64,000 nucleotides of DNA from Alectoria sarmentosa (taxonomy: Eukaryota; Ascomycota; Lecanoromycetes; Lecanorales; Parmeliaceae), in contig WOGZ01000032.1 in NCBI GenBank assembly GCA_009733775.1, positions 1-64,000 on the forward strand, given 5' to 3'. Position 1 is the first letter of the stretch; each line of letters opens with the position of its first letter. Positions 21,973 through 34,781 of this stretch are shown here, in pieces. Below the pieces are notes generated by a model. It saw only the letters and a list, made by a program, of their open reading frames with translations. It ran no database searches and was not told where the DNA came from. The translations under genes and the position numbers were made by a program.

Positions 21973-23165
21973 GTTCTGGACTTTGAAAGTGTTCGTCGTG
22001 GCTGAGACGTCGAAGGGTATGGGCCAGGGTCTTGGATGGATCCCGTTGGATATTGTTTAGGGCAGAGCTTTTGAGAACCAGATTCAAAGAGAATGACAAA
22101 TAATGCCTCCCATGGAAGACGAAGAAAAGTCCAGCAATTCCGAAGCTTCATTGTCTCGCCATGCATCCATAACAACAACGCCATTATACATCCCCTTTGT
22201 GCTGCAAATTTCCCCGCTCTTTGTAGTACGCATATGGCCGGCGACGATATTCCATTGTTCGAATCATCTTCGCTGAAGCCTGGCGCAATGGTGAGCGAGT
22301 CCCTAATGAGATCACTGCCGAGACTGACAACAGAAGATGCATACGTTTTTTACCGCTGTCATTGCCTATATCAAAGCAGTCTCACCCACCCCACCGACTC
22401 TTTCACCCATCTCTACCCCAAAGCGCCCTTCAACAAACCCCCTCCCCCCCCCAAAATTCATCCCACCCTCAACTCAGAACAAAAACCCCATCCCAAGCCA
22501 CCACCAATCCACACCTCACATACCTCCAACTCACAACAACCCTCCCATTCGTACCCTAAGGACCAACCTCAAGCTCCATGCCAAAACCGAGGCCTAATTT
22601 CCCTACCCATCACACTATGCTCCCAACAAGAAGACCCCAACCGAGCGCGAGGCATATGGGCAGCTAAAAAAAAAGGATGACTAGCATCGCATACCGATTG
22701 ACCCAGCGTTGAAGGATCGAAGGGATGCTGGCGGTCAGATTGTTTGAGAGATATGGGATTGACGACAGGGTTGCGGGCGGTTTGTATGGCCAGGTATGAT
22801 GTGTATGCACGATTGGCTAAGGGAGACACGTACTTAACGGGTTGGAGGTGTTGGACTGGCGAAATTGGAGGGCATTGTCAAGTGGAGGATGCACCCTCTA
22901 TCTTTCATTTGAATATCATGAGCGATTGGAAACGCACGCCGGAGGAAAAGTGCAACCCGGTCCTGCACCCTCTGATAGTCTCGGTTCATCTTGCTAACTG
23001 CGTGTAAAGAACCCCCAATCATCGTCCAGATCAAGGTCTGGAGTACAAGAATCTAACGCCTTGCAAAGGTATCATGCCGGTACACCCACACACAACAAGG
23101 GATGCTGACAAATCCGATCTGCTACTGTCACACTGAAAGGAAATCTAACGCATTCTATTCATCTC
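21973..23165. other. Intergenic with C-rich, G-poor tract
   Basis: About 22376-22570 is strongly C-rich and G-poor on the plus strand, with poly-C runs. A 195-codon plus frame at 22093-22680 covers it but is proline/threonine filler without a domain. A short minus frame near 22.6-22.9 kb looks mildly protein-like but could not be joined into a gene. Confidence 0.4.
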
Positions 23166-25733
23166 TCATTGCACCTGGCTCACAATCTCACTAGCCTTGC
23201 TCAAACTTTCTACCATCTGGAGGCATTCATTCCGCCTCCTGATCGTGTAGTCGCTTTCCTTCAACAAGTCGTCGAGCTCGTTAGTGCGGTACATGTTTTC
23301 GAGCAGCTCTCGTTGCATTTCCTCCTTGGTGTGTCTGGCACATATTTAGTGGCTATGGAGAGAAGGAACAAGAGGCTAAGGAGCACTCACTGTACGAGTT
23401 TCAACATGATTGCTTTAGGCACCATATCGATCATGGTCCGCCGTGTGATATTGAAGTAGGAGTTAATGAGTAATTCTAGGGGCTTCGTTAGCTTAGGCCA
23501 GCACCTAACACATTCTGTGCTTACTAATGACCTCCACTTCGTTTGCCTCTTTTTCGGACAGCGTTCCAGAGGCCTTTAATTGCGGTGGCGGCGAATCCAT
23601 AGCAGCCATCTTCTTCTTATTCTTGGGCGCGAAAAAACTGCCGAAAAACCCTCCTTGATCATTCTGAGGCAGATCGAGCGAGGGGCTTGCTGCTCGTGGC
23701 GGTAAAGCAGGTTGAAGAGGCCTTCCTGTCTTGGGATCGACCTGCGTTGGCTTAGCAGCATTGTGCCTGTCATTGACGATGGCCATGGCCTGCGGGAGTT
23801 TGTTAGATTCATAAATATCATTACATAGTTGAGATGCCCAATGAGATGATCGAACACTAGAATCTGAGGAACGTGACTTGATCACTGTGGGTGAAGGGGG
23901 CTTGGAATCGCGTGCAGGAGAGAACAAATCCCTTACTTTATGTCCGTTGAGAAAATCAGGGTGGCCAGTGTTGACATAACATGCCTCCATATTGACAAGG
24001 TCTCTGACGAGCTTATTGGTTGGGTCGATTGCTTTCTTAAAGAACGATATAACAACGGCGTGGAATTTCTCTTTTAGCGAGGGATATCTTCGGAGGATAG
24101 GTTTTTGTAGTATGTTTGTGAGGATGCGGACAAGCTCATCATAGACCAGCGAAACGCACTTCAAACTTGGATCCTCTAGTCGCTTGATTTGCTGCTTGAC
24201 AATAAGTTCAAACGCTGTGGTGCCGACGAAAAGAGCTGGTGAGGAACCCGAGGAATTGTATAGGATAGTTCGAATGTCGATGTCCTTGACTTGATCGAAG
24301 GGGTCTACCGCTTTGACTCCGTTCGAGTACAGCTCATGGAAGACGAAGCTGATCCTGGCACCCCCTGAAAGCTCGATGCTTGATAATTCCTGGTTGTTGC
24401 CATCTAAGACGGTCCGGTATTCGTTACAAAATTCGGTGATTATTTGGAGGACGATATTGGCGCTATTGCCGAGCATGGAGTCACCCAGCTGAGTGAGTTC
24501 TGATGAATACTTCTGTAAGGATGTGGATATGCGAGATTTGATATCTGGTAACGTGTTTTTGATGTGCATCATGAGAATCTGGCCAAATCAGCAAACGCCT
24601 CGGGAATCTTCTGCAGCGACTTACCAGGTTTAGTTTTCGCGCGAGGTATGGTGTTCCACAATATGAAGCCTTGTTTTTATAGGCTCTGTGGTTGTCGAAG
24701 AAGTTCCTCTCGTTTTCGAGAGCGAAAGAGATTGTCTTGTTGTTCGCGATATCCCTTTGCCCTCTGTTCACAACGGGGACGTAGCCTAGCCGGAGAGGTA
24801 TGATCCTTCCAGCCAAAATATCCACAACGTCTGTGCCATCGTCCATCAGATCAACTTTCGTGAGCACCCCAATCGTTCGTTGACCCTCTGGGTCCACTTC
24901 TCTTGCCAGCTTCAAACCATCTGAGTTGGCCAAATCCGTATTTGCAGCTGTGACAGCCAGGATGATAGCATTCGGCTTCTGAATTTGCTTCAAAACCATC
25001 TCTTTAATCTGCTTCTCAATGTCCCTTGGCTGATCCCCAACAGGTACCTTCGTCAGGCCTGGTAAATCCACAAGCGTCAAGGTGAGGACGTTCGGAGAGT
25101 ATATTCGTAGATTAATAGGTGCAGGTGATATGCCTGCATTGCGGCCGGTCTTTGAGTCTGTCTCTTTCACGATCTCGTCTCTGATCTTGTTGAAGTCAAA
25201 AAACTTCTGGCCTGGTATGTGCAGGAATTCCCCCCACTCATCGACATTGGCTTCTCTGTCCGAGGATTCCAGAGTACCATTCACACCATTCGTTTGTGGC
25301 GAAGCAGGAGGAGCTCTGTTGATGAGTTGTAAGATGAGGGGTCGTCTCGTGACTATGCCGGTCCCTCTTGGAAGGCTGCGATACCAGCATCAGCTCCGTC
25401 ATTACCAATTTTCGTGGGGCGCTCACAAGTCCCTGCCCACTATGTTTTCAAGTACTGAACTCTTTCCACTCGACTGTGACCCCACCACTGCGATCTGCGG
25501 AAGGTCTATGGGATTTTGAACCTGCACGGATAATTGATCAGCCTTTGCGTAGCGTACGCGCCCTTGGTCCTCCATAGGCAGCACATACTCCGACTGTCGT
25601 GAAGACATCTTGCAATTTATTGACGAGAGTAATGAGCTGAGGGTCGTTGACATTGATTCTGCGTATCCAATCAGCTTAGGCCGCAACTTTTTAGGACTCT
25701 GGAGGCTCACGAGTAGCCGGCGGGCGCGGCCAT
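23166..25733 (-). CDS. VPS1: Dynamin-related GTPase, vacuolar sorting protein 1
   Basis: Large GTPase that self-assembles on membranes for Golgi-to-vacuole/endosome traffic and peroxisome fission. Exons: 25711-25733, 25589-25658, 25427-25521, 24625-25375, 23937-24578, 23525-23789, 23391-23475, 23166-23334; 699 aa, the usual length. The P-loop GSQSSGKSS starts at residue 45. Switch and specificity motifs PRGTGIVTRRP, DLPGLTKVP and TKVDLMD follow. The middle domain has LGDSMLGNSANIV and IELSGGARI, and the stalk ends MEACYVNTGHPDFLNGH. The GED is encoded by the last two exons (RTMIDMVPKAI, LLKESDYTIRRR). The variable region has FFGSFFAPKNKKK, as in fungal VPS1 rather than DNM1. Intron 23790-23936 is 147 bp and open, so retention would insert 49 residues. 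Start ATG fits MAAPAGYS with a 23-nt first exon. Confidence 0.95.
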
Positions 25734-26233
25734 GGTAAATGGAACTTGTAGGCAGTCTGTGCTGGTTGTATGAGGTCTTGTACACGTTCCAAGCTATTGG
25801 AGGGACAGAAGCAATCTAGGGCAGTGTTAATGATCTTATGAAAATCCCATTGCCGCGACAGCTTGACTTTCTTGAATGTTGATAGGGCTGTTATTCGCGC
25901 TTGACCTAAACAGTTTCTGTGCTTGGCAGGGCTACGGCTTCCTTCCAAGCATCACTCACTTGAATACCGGAACAGTCTCCACCTTAGAAATTGGTCACCC
26001 TGCAATGTAACATATATAGACATATCAGGGACTGATGCTGTTCTCTGTCCAGAATCCTATCATTCTCGCCCTGTCTACCCATGATCCCTGAGCAGCGTGT
26101 ACTCCTGACACAACCATGCTACCAAATCAGACGACCTTCCTTTCGCCAGGTAAATGCTACGCTGTGCTTTGCTATGCAAAATAATGCTGTGAGGAAACAA
26201 TACAGCGCCGGCCAGTTCATGCTTGCAAAGTAT
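25734..26233. other. Intergenic between GID7 3' end and VPS1 5' end
   Basis: Both flanking genes run leftward, so this holds the VPS1 promoter and the GID7 transcript... boundary region is on its left. No additional ORF or repeat seen. Confidence 0.4.
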
Positions 26234-28361
26234 TTAGAGGTAACGACTACCACGGTGAGAGGAGTGGGCGCTGGATTTTCGTCTTGAGAGACTTGGCGCT
26301 GTTTCTTTTGACCATCTGTTCATGTTATTAGACCAATTTGGCGAATGTGAGAGTAGAACACAAAAAGCGCTTACATCCTGACTATCTTATCATCGCCCGC
26401 AGATGCAAACATGGAGGGATCTGCGGAATTCCAGGCTACAGCGTTAACACAGCCTCTAGTGTGACCTTCCAGAGTCTCAATCAAAGTGCCGTTTTCTTTA
26501 TGCCATATGTAGACCTTCGAATCTAGAAATTGGATCAGTCTTGACCAAGAAAAATTCCTCAAGTGACGTTAGAATGTACCTTCGCTGCCGCTGATGATGA
26601 GATTCTCGTCGGCCCCACCAAATGAGCTCCGTATCATAAAAATCTCTTGTTTCTGGCCGAGAAATCTTCGAACGATTTCCGCAGTCTCGATGTCAATTAA
26701 TTGAACCTCATTGTCGGCCATGTTGACCAGCATATACCTTGAGTCTCGACTGATGCTAAGACAAGTCATTTTGGTCCTCAACAGGATGCTGTACTCTTCT
26801 TCCCGTGTCACGAAATTGTACACAAATATCTGCCTCTCCGAAGATATTGTAACCATCCGTTGGCCGTCTGAAGAGATTGCGCAGTCTTGTACTCTGTAAT
26901 CAATAGCCCAACTGTACGAAGGATGCCCGTCCAGAGTCCAAAGGCAAAGCTGGGATTGTTTGTCGAGCGACCCTGTAACGAAAGTTTCTCCCCCTGGTGC
27001 CCAACATGCCGTAGATACCGGTTGATTGTGATGGTCGATTTGCAAGAGGCATATACCGGTCTGCGGCAAGAGAGTCAGCAAATCTTGTGCGAACACAAAT
27101 GCAAAGAGAGACCGTACACCTGTGTCCCATACTCTGGCTTTATGGTCTTGTGAGCATGTGATTAACTTTGTGTCGTCTGGACTCCATGCAATATAAACAA
27201 CAGGCTCGGTATGTTCTCGGAGGGTGTGTCGGACTTGGAAGGTATTTGTGTCGTATATTACGGTTGCACCATCTGCACCGCTTGCGGCGAGTCTTTTACC
27301 ATTGTGAGAAAATTCCACACAATATACTTCTCCACCACTTTGACTCAATTCAAAAGCAGTCTGAAGCGGAAACTGTGTCCGATCACAAACGTGGTCGGTG
27401 AACAGAGACGGCAAGGTTGAGGGATTGTGATACAGACACTTTGCTATTTGGCCTTGTTTTATCTGGTCAAGTAGAACAGCTAGCCGATGGTCAGGTATCA
27501 TAACTGACGGCGAGATTGACCCTACAGAATGTTGTTAGCTTATGACTATTATGAACAGCACGAGAGCCGTACTAGAAAGTTCTTGAAGGAGTGTCTGGCG
27601 TGAGTTGCCAAGAGCACCATCCCAATGAGCCTGTCTCATCATGTCTTCGACAGTGGGGCAGACCATCAAACTACATGGTCAGTCATAGTAGATGCAAACG
27701 GGATCTGGCTAAAACCGATTTTATGGGAACCAGAAGCTTACCTCGAAAGGTGATCGAGCCTGGCAATATCTTGCCGCAGAGGTTGCAACTCATGCCTTAG
27801 AACCATTATTGCAGTAGTCGTTTCCATCTTCTCCAAGAGCTCCAGATACTTCTGCTCACGTACGCTGAACCTCATGCTATCCGGATCTGCATCCGCGGCA
27901 AGTTTCAACCCTCCGAAATGGTGCGAGTGCCCATTGCTTATGCTTACACCCCCACCGTCTGCTTCGGAATCCACCCCAAACAGTAATGACTCGGCTTCTG
28001 GCCACTGGCCTTGTAGTATTGCGTTCCGAAAAGCTGCCACTGCAGGACTTTCCACTTCGTATCCACTCTCTTGACTTAGCCTGTTCGCAGCACTGTGATA
28101 TCCCAGATCCCCCAGCCCCTGTATCAACAACCGCGTGACTTCTTCTCTGTCGTGTCCATAGAAACTTGAGCTCTTCGATCTTACTATGGACGTTGAGAAG
28201 CCGTTCTGGTGCGGAGAGGATCGGCCGTTGGTCGGGGAGGAGTGTCCATTTGTTGAGGTGGAGATGCCATTCTTTTGGGAGGAAGGGGATGAACCATTGG
28301 CATGATATTGCAGACCATTCGAGCTTGTAGAGTCGGGGTCAAGACGCATAGCTTTGTTCAT
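26234..28361 (-). CDS. GID7: GID E3 ubiquitin ligase subunit 7 (WDR26-like)
   Basis: WD40 subunit of the GID/CTLH ubiquitin ligase, which in yeast degrades gluconeogenic enzymes. Exons: 27742-28361 (5' end open), 27573-27670, 27118-27521, 26580-27060, 26375-26522, 26234-26315. Residues after a Ser/Asn/Gly-rich leader form LisH/CTLH (YGHDREEVTRLLIQGLGDLGY, then FRNAILQGQWPEAESLL and LRHELQPL). WD repeats follow: VEFSHNGKRLAASG, IAWSPDDTKLITCS, CWAPGGETFVTGS, SSDGQRMVTIS, AVAWNSADPSMFASAGDD and KIVRIWSK split by the last intron. Intron 27061-27117 is 57 bp and open. The frame stays open and protein-like about 440 bp beyond the ATG used here (28361) without another ATG, so translation may begin in an upstream exon. 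The identification rests on CTLH plus WD40 order. Confidence 0.88.
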
Positions 28362-29801
28362 AAGTCGTCGGCGCTTCAGCACTGGCGGTCCTTCCCGCTC
28401 AGGCCGTAAATCACCGTGCTGCGGATCGTTTCCTGTTCCCCGCCTGTGTTCGCTCGTGAATGAAGGATAGAGATCCGATGAAGACTGTGATCTCTCGCTA
28501 TCCGAAGATGGGCTTCTTCGCCGTCGCCGAGGATTAGGTTCAGAGCTCGTTGTTCGAGGATTCGCGGATACTACTGTCGGGGATTGTCTCGTAGGATGGG
28601 ATAGGGTTCCTGAACCTCGTTGTATATAGCTGTCTAGATGGCTGGTAGTTGTATCTTGGGCTGAGATCTCGGTGAAGGGAGAAGGTTCTGGGGATATCGA
28701 GGCGGCTGGGTGGTCGGGAGCGATTGGGGCTTGGTGGATATGGGGGGCTTCGTCAGCCAGGACGACTAACGCGGAAATACCGCTGATGTTGACTGAGGCT
28801 CAGATTCCAGAGCTCCCAGTAGTCCTGCACACGAGAATTGCCTCAAGATGCTTCAACTGCTTTGTACTTCGCCGGTGGCCTGATTCGTTGAAATTCTCGA
28901 AGACCAATGCTTGTTAAAGAAAGCAGCTTCTTCAAGCTTCTTCAAGCTTCTTTTGCGAGGGTAGATTGAAGAGACAGCCTTGTGCCTGTAGGGTGTGGTC
29001 GAGGAGCTTCTTTAGAGAGGCAGGCGGAAGGGCAGGCTTCCTAATAGTGAGCGGCTCCTCGCTCTGACACGAGACAGACGGAGATGTGTGTGCAAGCTTT
29101 GGTCGGGTGTTTGAGAGTCGTCAAGGGGGCATAGTGGTTGCAAGAAAGCAGTTCGAGCCCTAATTTATGCGTGGAGCTGAAGGATGGTGATGGATAGAAT
29201 GTGGTCATCTATAACAGATCTGGATGAAGCCTAAGAACCGCCGCGTATTATGCCGACCAAGCATTCACAGAGCATCCACCAATCAAAAGAGGGTAGAGTA
29301 CGTCAGAACCTCACATCAGGTGTTTCATTCACGGTCGCGCATGATAAGAAATATCTATATAGAGCAAGTCAACTATGCATGGTCTACTGGATATAGTTCT
29401 TATGCCTAAGCCTAAAGAGTTCACTATGCTACTTATGTATTCTCTATAGCACCGAGCCAACCGAATGCCGAGTTTTTGGCACGATTAATAGGAAGGAGAA
29501 GGCAGCAACCGCTCTTTTCTGGCTAAATGGGGGCATGGTGTGCTCCATCGCATTTGATATGCTATTGATCTGCTGACCAAATTCAAAGGCTCTTGGCAAT
29601 CCATGTTTAGAGCCAGGCCTGCAGTTGAACACTTTTGGGATTCTAAAGAAGCACAAGGAATTAGTAGGTAGTCACGGGTCATCAGTTATAAGGAGATAGC
29701 GAAAGTATGGGAAGCCTCCTCAGAAACTGTGAAGTGGGGGCAGGCGTTCGAGGCGCTCAGAGTCAACTCCTGGTTTACGGGCACCCATAAAACCCTTCTG
29801 G
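28362..29801. other. GID7 5' region and intergenic DNA
   Basis: 28362-28800 stays open in the GID7 frame and is Ser/Pro/Arg-rich, so it may be N-terminal coding sequence or leader. Near 28921-28950 the 10-mer CTTCTTCAAG is repeated about three times. No further gene recognised to 29801. Confidence 0.4.
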
Positions 29802-30619
29802 CTATCTGGCAAATTCCTTCTCCGCAGCAGCTGCCATCTCTCCCATGGTATCAAACCTCCAAGTAAAGGCCACTTTCCCTTCAACTTCCTCCAATTCCTT
29901 GTCTCCTTTGCCTCTTGATATCCAGGCGCTGGTCATACCCACTTTCATCGCAGGTACATGATCCGACTTCAACCCCTCCGCTGTCAGCAGGATTTGCTCC
30001 ATCTGAACACCCAATTCTTCTCGAGCGTGAGTGATCAAGTATTGAAAGTTCTTCAAGTCAGGCTTGTATGATCCAATCTCCTCAGCCACGTAAACAGCGT
30101 CGAACTCTGCTCCGGTCAAGGCACCCTCCAAGACCTGGGCAAAGCTCTTTTTGTCCACGTTTGAAAGGATGGCCAGTTTGTAGTGTTTCTTGAGCTGCTT
30201 CAACGCCTCTATTGTGTCTGGGAATATGGGCCACTTGCCGACCGAAGCGCCAAAGGTTTCGGCTTCGGATTTTGGAGGAGCTGGAAGGTCCAAGGCATCG
30301 GCGAGCCCGTTGTAAGCCGCTGAAAGGACGGAAGAGTATATGAGGTCGGGCTTGGAAGCGCAGATCGAAGCCTCGATCTCATCAAAGCGTTTGAGGACTG
30401 AGGCACGGTCCTCTTTGAGGGGATGAGAAGATGGTAAGCGGCCGAGTAGAAGGTGCAATTCGTTGTAGATTCCTGCTGTTCATGCACCTTGGTTTAGTGG
30501 TTGGCTGTCTTGCACTGTAAGCCACACTCACATTCCCAATCGACCAATGTGCCAAAGCAGTCGAAGGCGAGCAGCTTAAAGTCGATCAAAGTCTTAGGGT
30601 CTATTGCGCGGACCTTCAT
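29802..30619 (-). CDS. HAD-superfamily hydrolase, haloacid dehalogenase type II-like
   Basis: Two exons, 30532-30619 and 29802-30475, separated by a 56-bp intron (GTGAGT donor); 253 aa. Motif I is FDCFGTLVD near residues 19-27, carrying the Asp nucleophile and the second Asp. Motif II is in LAILSNVD. The Lys motif and acidic motif fall in the SYKPD...NFQY segment and the DHVPAMKVGM segment, with the conserved order of type II haloacid dehalogenases. Cytosolic, no signal peptide. Fungal genomes carry many such enzymes, and few have known substrates, so a true haloacid substrate is not claimed. The start MKVRAIDP is well placed ahead of motif I. Confidence 0.85.
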
Positions 30620-31276
30620 TTCCAAGATGTGTGAAGATTATACTTGGGTCTTTTGGGTTTGGAGTCTCGAAGATCGTAATTGACTAGTAGTGGGGAGAAT
30701 ATCTCTCAAGGGGAATATATGTTCTCTTTCCCAATCCCAAATACAACGATTCGGTGGGACTGAGACATCTTGTCAGCTGAATACTGTGTAAGCTGCTGGT
30801 GGATCACTCCGTTCGTAAGTCATAAATAGACAACATCGCCAAACTCGCCAATGCTGTAGGGAATCTTGATGAGGGGCGGATCTTGCAGCTACGGTGGCCC
30901 ACTGAGCGCTTCAAGCAAGACTCTAGCGTTTTTTGCTTCTGGCCCTATCGATGATGCTGAGATACTCGAAACGAGGCCAAAGTTCGCACCACCCGCACTA
31001 AGCTAGGCTACACGTATTATTCGAAACCAATTTTAGCCCTGGGGGTGCATGCTTGGTCTCCGACCTCGATTGAAAGCTCGCAATTCACTCTGGGACCTCG
31101 TCAACAAACACCCTCCAGACTTGCATTCATTCACTCCAGTGTTTTGGGAGCAGCCGGTCGAGGAAGGAGCCGACGGCCTGCCATCTTTACCTTTCTCCCC
31201 CTCTGTCTCCAGTCCGCCAAGTCCAGAGCAGAAGCCCCATCATAATCATTCACCTGAAAGCTCCGCCTCCCTCACA
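30620..31276. other. Divergent promoter region between HAD gene and VMA1
   Basis: The two genes are divergently transcribed, so 657 bp serves both 5' ends. A pyrimidine-rich stretch lies before the VMA1 ATG. Frames at 31045-31315 overlap the VMA1 start in other frames and are not taken as genes. Confidence 0.45.
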
Positions 31277-33515
31277 ATGGCGCCTGTAAGTTCCACGACT
31301 TCCAGTGCCTCGTGACCCAGCTGAACAGGCCAACGGCAGTCAAAGAAAGACACGAAGAGGTCACGTCAGGAGGCTGGTGAAGAGCAATATGGTACGCTAG
31401 CAATGGAGTCGAATGCTCGGCATACAAAAGCTGGACAATGCTGATTGTAGACTCAACCAGGCTCCATCTTCTCCGTCTCAGGGTATTTGGCTACGAGAAA
31501 AAGCAGCGAGGATACAGACTGATATATATACCTAGGCCTGTTATTGTCGCGGAAAACATGATTGGATGTGCTATGTACGAGCTGGTATGTGGATGCCCAG
31601 CAGCTTTGAGAACAAGCTCGGTATGTCTTACTTCCTATCAAGGTCCGTGTTGGTCACGACAGCCTTGTCGGAGAGGTCATTCGAATCGAAGCCGATAAAG
31701 CAACCGTCCAGGTGTATGAGGAAACTGGTAAGGGCATAACGCGTTCTCTGGAACTAGGAGTGCGGGCTAAGTTGGTGATTATGTAGCTGGAGTGACCGTG
31801 GGAGATCCTGTCGTGCGGACGGGCAAGCCTCTATCTGTCGAGCTAGGCCCAGGATTGATGGAGACTATATACGACGGCATTCAGCGCCCTCTAAAACAGA
31901 TATCCACCGTCTCTGATTCTATTTACATACCTCGCGGCATTGCTGTGCCTTCTCTGAGTAGAGAAATCAAGTGGGATTTTACACCAGGAGACAAGAAAGT
32001 CGGTGACCACATCACTGGGGGTGACATCTTTGGCAGCGTCTACGAAAACAGTCTTCTCGATGACCACAAAATCCTACTGCCTCCGCGGGCAAGGGGCACA
32101 ATCACCCACATCGCCGAGAAGGGAAGCTATACCGTGGATGAGAAGGTGCTTGAGTTGGAGTTCGATGGAAAGAAGTCTGACTACACGATGATGCACACAT
32201 GGCCTGTTCGAGTACCCAGACCTGTTAGCGAGAAGCTTCCATCCGATTCGCCCTTCATCGTCGGACAGCGCGTGCTGGACGCACTTTTCCCCAGTGTTCA
32301 AGGAGGCACGGTCTGCATTCCTGGGGCCTTTGGTTGCGGGAAGACTGTCATCAGCCAATCTGTGTCAAAATTCTCTAACAGCGATATCATCATCTACGTT
32401 GGGTGCGGAGAACGAGGAAATGAGATGGCAGAGGTGCTGATGGATTTCCCTGAGGTATGATTTTTGCCACCGCCTTCGAGAGGTTCATGCTTATTTACTG
32501 CGTCAGCTCTCTATAGATATCAACGGACGCCAGGAACCAATAATGAAACGCACATCGCTCATTGCGAACACATCTAACATGCCCGTCGCTGCCCGAGAAG
32601 CCTCCATCTACACCGGTATCACCGTCGCAGAGTATTTCCGTGACCAAGGAAAAAACGTGGCCATGATGGCAGACTCAACTTCGCGATGGGCAGAGGCGCT
32701 CCGTGAAATCTCTGGACGTCTCGGAGAGATGCCGGCAGATCAGGGATTCCCTGCGTACCTCGGTGCCAAGCTAGCCTCTTTTTACGAGCGAGCTGGTCAA
32801 GTATATGCCCTCGGTAGCCCGGAACGAAAGGGTAGCGTAAGTATCGTCGGCGCCGTCAGCCCTCCTGGCGGCGATTTCTCGGATCCTGTTACCAGCAGTA
32901 CGCTTGGTATTGTGCAAGTGTTTTGGGGTCTCGACAAGAAGCTAGCCCAACGAAAGCATTTTCCATCTATCAACACCTCTCAGTCCTACAGCAAGTACAC
33001 TAACATCCTCGACAAATATTACGAGAAAGACCATCCCGAATTCCCGAAGCTGAGAGATCGTATCCGAGAGCTTCTCTCCAGCTCGGAAGATCTTGACCAA
33101 GTTGTGCAATTGGTTGGTAAATCTGCATTAGGTGACCCAGACAAGATCACCCTTGACGTTGCTGGCCTTCTCAAGGACGACTTCCTACAGCAAAACGGAT
33201 ATAGTGATTACGATCAATTTTGCCCCATGTGGAAGACTGAGTACATGATGAAGGCGTTCATGGGCTTCCATGATGAGAGTCAGAAAGCAGTTGCACAAGG
33301 TCACAGTTGGGCCAAAGTGAGAGAATCTACGAGCAGCATTCAAAGCGACTTGAGAAGTATGAAGTTTGAGGTGCCGTCAGAGGGCGAGGAAAAGGTCTCA
33401 AAGAAGGTAAAAAAAGCCCTATTCCTTAGCTTGGGCTTCAAGACTGACGGGTACACAGTATGACCAGTTGCTTCAGAATATGACTGAGAAGTTTGCTTCG
33501 GTCACTGATGAGTGA
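31277..33515 (+). CDS. VMA1: V-type H+-ATPase catalytic subunit A
   Basis: ATP-hydrolysing subunit of the V1 sector that acidifies vacuoles and endosomes. Exons: 31277-31285, 31340-31391, 31461-31482, 31536-31584, 31643-31727, 31787-32454, 32507-33406, 33459-33515; 613 aa, the normal length. The 5' part is broken into very small exons, including a 9-nt first exon (MAP) and a 22-nt exon. Motifs: EENMIGCAMYEL-type N-terminus (AENMIGCAMYEL here), YDGIQRPLK, the non-homologous insert, P-loop GAFGCGKT, IYVGCGERGNEM, SNMPVAAREAS, DSTSRWAEALREISGRL and C-terminal MTEKFASVTDE. The IYVGCGERG site, which holds the VDE intein in some yeasts, is uninterrupted. Annotation is firm; only the 31483 donor (GTATTT) is weak. 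Confidence 0.95.
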
Positions 33516-34781
33516 GCATCGCGTGGAATGTGTACGTAATTTGTCAGCGCAGCTAGATCCAGACATGGTATTATACCTGGTACAGCAGCCGCCGTGTTTC
33601 CCTTCGGCCCTTCGGGCTGCAAAGACAGAATACGCTACCCTCCGTCACTTTGCGAAGTAGGTAAATACTATTCACTAATCCATGCGTTGTACCATATCCG
33701 CCTCAGGCTTTGTCAAATAGCTCTTCGATTGACAGGTATAACACGAGGTTGAAATGGCTGCGACGGGCTTTGTCCCTTATGCAACTCAGTTCACAATCTA
33801 TGCGCTTATTAAAAACAGACAACAGACTATATGTCCTCCCAAGCCTTTTCGTTCGCTTAGGCCAAGAGCCTTCTACACTCTCGCTCGATGCAGGTATCAC
33901 CAAGTCAAAAATATCGAATCAAACAATATCCATCTAGAATGTCTCTATCCAAGGCTTTCCGCTTTCGCATTCCCCACTGCTCCTCTGTCAAGCTGGATCT
34001 GGACGCTGTACTGATCTGGTAGGAGGCCAACGTCGGTGTCACCAATAAGACATGGCAGAGCTCCACAAGAAGTACGGGGCCATTTGCTTGCCTACCAAGC
34101 CGTCCAATGTGGCTGCGGACCCTTAGGCTAAGGCGTGCTCAGGCGGTCCAAGGTCCGTTGTGGTGACTAAAGGGCAACTTCGTGCTCCAATAAGTGAGTA
34201 TAAGCGAAGCATCCCTACCCAGTGCCAATGCAGACTCGGAGGTGCTGTTGCTAAGTGATTAGCACAGGCAAATAGTCCGATCACGCTGGCCATTTCGAAG
34301 TAATCGCCATACTTGCTGACGCCAAATTCAAGGCTAAAGCAGGAGTAGCAGGTACGATTAGGGCTAGCAGAGGTAACAGGAAGGACGGATGAGAGATGCG
34401 ACTGCATTGAGGTAGCTTGGCCGGCTTAAATTGAGCAAATTCGACGTTCTGCCTTGAGGCTTGGCGTAAATCCTCTGAGGCGGCAAATGCTCCTGGAAAA
34501 TGCATGACATCGGGCTTTTGATCCCGGACCGATCATCGAACAAAGCAGGCAACTGACATCTCCCTCGGTCCCAACGCGCTTACTTGTTTCCCGTAGCCAA
34601 TCGCCGCCTGTGATTCACCTTCGACACATTGTGCCAAGCCCCCAACCTTTCCAACATACCTTCAACCTCCTGTACCACACGTCTCGGTTTCCATCCACTT
34701 CTGCAAGACTTGAGCACTGATCATCGCTTGGTCTACTGATTGTATCAAAAAGTTGCGAACATTTGGAGATCTTTACAAATA
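33516..34781. other. Intergenic
   Basis: A short hairpin-prone CTTCGGCCCTTCGGG stretch lies near 33600-33620, just past the VMA1 gene, and could be part of its 3' processing region. Short frames elsewhere show no domain. No repeat or RNA gene seen. Confidence 0.4.

Noticed and set aside
22093..22680. 195-codon Pro/Thr/His-rich plus frame
   Set aside because: It is a product of C-rich, G-poor sequence; it has no domain, no codon structure typical of the neighbours and an arbitrary start.
32380..32430. Possible VDE-type intein in VMA1
   Set aside because: The insertion-site motif IYVGCGERG is continuous and the protein has normal length.
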